From the NCBI GenBank assembly GCA_016302065.1, contig JAEDOI010000021.1:1-16271 (forward strand): a DNA stretch of 16,271 bases. Direction: 5' to 3'. Positions 14,001-16,271 of the stretch are shown here, in pieces (within the stretch, counting starts at the first letter, position 1; each line of letters begins with the position of its first letter). A program made the translations under genes and the position numbers. The notes beneath the pieces are model-generated. The model searched no databases and was not told the DNA's origin. It saw only the letters and a list, made by a program, of their open reading frames with translations. Source of the stretch: Bacilli bacterium. GTDB lineage: Bacteria; Bacillota_I; Bacilli_A; RFN20; CAG-826.

Positions 14001-14015
14001 ACTTATACGATAAGT
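14001..14015. repeat. Short inverted repeat at the winged-helix gene start
   Basis: ACTTAT (14001-14006) and ATAAGT (14010-14015) flank ACG and directly adjoin the minus-strand start codon. It may be an operator of this small regulator; short arms leave room for chance. Confidence 0.3.
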
Positions 14016-14054
14016 TTTTATGAAAATTCTTTACATGAACGGATGTGTCATTTT

Positions 14055-14093
14055 TTTAAACAAAATGATTATTATTGTACTTTTTTGTTTAAA
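14055..14093. repeat. 11-bp inverted repeat overlapping the chimeric gene's promoter
   Basis: TTTAAACAAAA (14055-14065) and TTTTGTTTAAA (14083-14093) are exact reverse complements 17 bp apart. The right arm contains the predicted -35. It lies between the winged-helix gene and the chimeric XRE gene and could be bound by either product. Confidence 0.5.
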
Positions 14094-14116
14094 TCAGTCA
14101 ATTTATACACTAAAAT
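14088..14116 (+). promoter_or_regulatory. Promoter of the chimeric XRE-adhesin gene
   Basis: TTTAAA (14088-14093, four of six), a 17-bp spacer and TAAAAT (14111-14116, five of six). The predicted start of transcription is 4 to 6 nt before the ATG at 14128, and no Shine-Dalgarno fits in that space. Confidence 0.5.
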
Positions 14117-14127
14117 AGACTATATAT

Positions 14128-16271
14128 ATGGAAATTAAAGACTTTATTAAAGCAAGGCGTAAACAACTTAAAATGAGTCTTCAAACACTAGGCGATGCAA
14201 TTAGTTATACTCCTCAAGCAATAGCCCGATTTGAAAATGGTAAAGTAAAAGTTGATATTAGATTGATTGATGATTTAATTAAAGCGTTAAATGTAAGTTT
14301 AACAACTTTTTTAAATGGAGATATAGATAATATTGTTACATATAATGAAGACAAGAAGTTTGATGAAGAAAAGTTTTTACAAACATATAAATATTACAAG
14401 GAAAAATGCAAGATTAGTCAATCTGATTTAGCTTCTAAACTTAATATAAATAAAAATAGAATGTCTAAAATTGATCGAGGAATAAGTTTTCCAACAATTG
14501 AAGAATTTAAACTGTTATGTGAAATATTTAATATTAGTTATGAGACATTATATTACGGAATAATCGAGGAACCTTATAATGAAAGTAACAATGAAGGTAA
14601 GCAAAAAAGTAAAACTCTTAATAAAATTAATAAGGTTTTCTTATCGCTTTTTATTATTTTCTTTATATTATTTGGTGGTTCAACTGTTGGTTTAATTATT
14701 TCAAATATTAATGATACTGATAAGAATTTAGGTTCTCAAGCTCCAAGTGACTCAACTCCAATTTATTATACGGTTACATATCATTATGATTTAAGTGATG
14801 AAACTGTAACGGATTATGTATATGCAGGAAGATATGCTAGAAATTTAGAATATATTCATGAAGGATATAATTTAATTGGATATTATCTAGGTGATGAATT
14901 ATTTGATTTTTCTACTCCAATTACAAGCGATATAACTTTAACAGGAAGATTAGAAAAGAAAAACTTTGATATTTATTTTTACGATTATTATGGTAATAAG
15001 GTATCTCATCAAGTAATTCCTTACTTAGAAGATGCTCTTCCACCTACACTTGACCCAATATCAAATTTAGAATTTAAGGGCTGGAGCAGTGAAGAATATT
15101 TAAATGTTAGAAAGAACGCTTCAATTTATCCATTATATGATTCATATACTACAAGAGTTTATTTTGATTTAGATGGAGGGAAATTTAATTCTCTTGATTT
15201 CCCTAAATATATAGACAATTTTAAATATGAGGATTTATTAACAATCCCAGAAATTATCAAAAAAGGTTACTCTTTTTTAAATTTTACATTTAATAATGAA
15301 GATTTTACTAATAAAACTGTTCTTGAAAGAGTAATGACTTTAAAAGCAAAATATTCAATAAATCAATATAAAATTAGCTTTAAATACGATTTATTTGAAC
15401 CAATTTATGTTAATTATTTAGATGAAGTTAATTTACCTTTAGTATCTATTGACAATACAAAACATATAAGAAAATATTATTTAGATAATAATTCAACACT
15501 TTCAAGTACATTTAAATATACATTTGATAGGGATATTCAAATAAGAGTTGTTTTTGAAGGAAGTAACTTTATTTATAATATAGATGAAAATGATAATTCT
15601 TTAACTTTAATTAATTACTCAAATGAAGAAAATTTAAAAGAACTATTTATTCCTTCTAATATTAATGGATATAAAGTTAAAAAGATAAATTCTTCATTTT
15701 TAGAAAATGATAATTATATTGAAAGTTTAATTATTGAAAGCGAAGATATTATTATTGAACAGAATGCATTTTGTTCGTTACCAAATTTAAATTTTGTTGA
15801 TTTTTCTTCAATTAATAGTGGTCAATTTGAAAACAATATCTTTTCTTTATGTCCAAACATTACTTATTTAAAGTTAGCTAAAGCAAAAATTAAAAATAGT
15901 AATGAAATAGACTATATTTTAAAGAATTATGGATTGATTCAAAATAATAATTTAACATTAGAAATTGCCTCAAATTTTGACAATAGTGGTTTACCATTAT
16001 TAATTAATGAAGGCTTTGGAAAAATAAAGAAATTAGTAATTAGTTCATTAGCTTTTACTATGTTAGAGAAAGAAAATTTTGATTGGGATACATTATACTT
16101 AGAAGAGTTTAATTATGAAGGAAATGCTAATTTATATTTAAACTTAACATCTTCTTTTACTCAAAAAGAATTAACATTTAATAGTAATTATATTACATTA
16201 GAGAGCAATTCATTAATTTTAGATAAAGTTACTTTTAATAATGATTTATTATTAAATGATGGTTTAAAAGG
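14128..16271 (+). CDS. Tandem XRE-HTH, transmembrane, B-repeat and BspA-LRR chimeric protein (3' end missing)
   Basis: Open without a stop from the ATG to the window edge: 714 codons plus two bases. Domains in order: XRE HTH 1 (about 5-62), a second, more divergent XRE HTH (about 83-143, ISQSDLASKLNINKNRMSKI), a basic juxtamembrane stretch, and one transmembrane helix (about 169-192). Then come four units like the Listeria-Bacteroides (InlB B) repeat at about 214-276, 279-340, 342-408 and 413-477. The first shows VTYHYD, EGYNLIGYYLGD and TSDITLTG, the usual strand, GY-x-x-x-G-(W/Y)-Y and LxA signatures. From about 500, BspA-type leucine-rich repeats begin (ELFIPSNINGYKVKKI). The positive-inside rule puts the HTHs in the cytoplasm and the repeats outside. 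The domains share one uninterrupted frame and uniform AT-rich codon use, so no frameshift joins them. Role as an adhesin-like sensor that regulates genes is inference. Confidence 0.8.
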   Translation, partial: MEIKDFIKARRKQLKMSLQTLGDAISYTPQAIARFENGKVKVDIRLIDDLIKALNVSLTTFLNGDIDNIVTYNEDKKFDEEKFLQTYKYYKEKCKISQSDLASKLNINKNRMSKIDRGISFPTIEEFKLLCEIFNISYETLYYGIIEEPYNESNNEGKQKSKTLNKINKVFLSLFIIFFILFGGSTVGLIISNINDTDKNLGSQAPSDSTPIYYTVTYHYDLSDETVTDYVYAGRYARNLEYIHEGYNLIGYYLGDELFDFSTPITSDITLTGRLEKKNFDIYFYDYYGNKVSHQVIPYLEDALPPTLDPISNLEFKGWSSEEYLNVRKNASIYPLYDSYTTRVYFDLDGGKFNSLDFPKYIDNFKYEDLLTIPEIIKKGYSFLNFTFNNEDFTNKTVLERVMTLKAKYSINQYKISFKYDLFEPIYVNYLDEVNLPLVSIDNTKHIRKYYLDNNSTLSSTFKYTFDRDIQIRVVFEGSNFIYNIDENDNSLTLINYSNEENLKELFIPSNINGYKVKKINSSFLENDNYIESLIIESEDIIIEQNAFCSLPNLNFVDFSSINSGQFENNIFSLCPNITYLKLAKAKIKNSNEIDYILKNYGLIQNNNLTLEIASNFDNSGLPLLINEGFGKIKKLVISSLAFTMLEKENFDWDTLYLEEFNYEGNANLYLNLTSSFTQKELTFNSNYITLESNSLILDKVTFNNDLLLNDGLK

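Overview
The window is very AT-rich and lies on a chromosome of low-G+C Gram-positive type. TGA acts as a stop codon: the NAD kinase and RNase J frames both end at TGA where those families normally end, and Trp is encoded by TGG. This rules out the Mycoplasma/Spiroplasma code. The gene set is Firmicutes-like: RNase J with a type II deformylase, YlbF-RsmD-CoaD, CYTH next to NAD kinase, a Pit/DUF47 pair and gap-pgk-tpi. The very low G+C and several genes with almost no 5' leader point to a lineage on the Bacilli/Mollicutes border, such as an Erysipelotrichia-, Acholeplasma- or RF39-like bacterium. That placement is inference.

Layout. 1-357: 3' end of a BioY biotin transporter. 412-2174: a CYTH-domain gene diverging from NAD kinase, which is translationally coupled to a small membrane-anchored PTS EIIB-like protein lacking the phosphorylatable cysteine. 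2171-5001 (minus): a def-rnj-maf operon for N-terminal deformylation, RNA decay and nucleotide house-cleaning. 5002-5158: a divergent control region with a 15-bp inverted repeat enclosing a sequence that fits the CcpA cre consensus at every position. 5159-6513: ylbF-rsmD-coaD. 6588-7463 (minus): a membrane-anchored thioredoxin-fold protein of no family I can name. 7739-9471: a Pit phosphate transporter and its DUF47/PhoU-like partner. 9619-12670: gapA, then pgk-tpiA behind an intrinsic terminator.

12671 to the end is an accessory-looking regulatory region: an XRE regulator with four predicted membrane helices, a 70-residue stand-alone winged-helix protein on the minus strand, and a long gene running off the window. 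That last gene joins two cytoplasmic XRE HTH domains, one transmembrane helix, about four InlB-type B-repeats and BspA-type leucine-rich repeats. It reads as a transcription factor fused to an adhesin-like ectodomain and is the most unusual object here. Inverted repeats sit at the promoters of both XRE genes and beside the winged-helix start.

Transcription units are compact. Convergent pairs share bidirectional terminators (369-399, 6542-6569, 13750-13778). The EIIB-like/maf pair, whose stop codons overlap, instead appears to carry each unit's terminator inside the other gene. No tRNA, rRNA, CRISPR array, insertion sequence or origin was seen, and no gene-free stretch reaches 300 bases.
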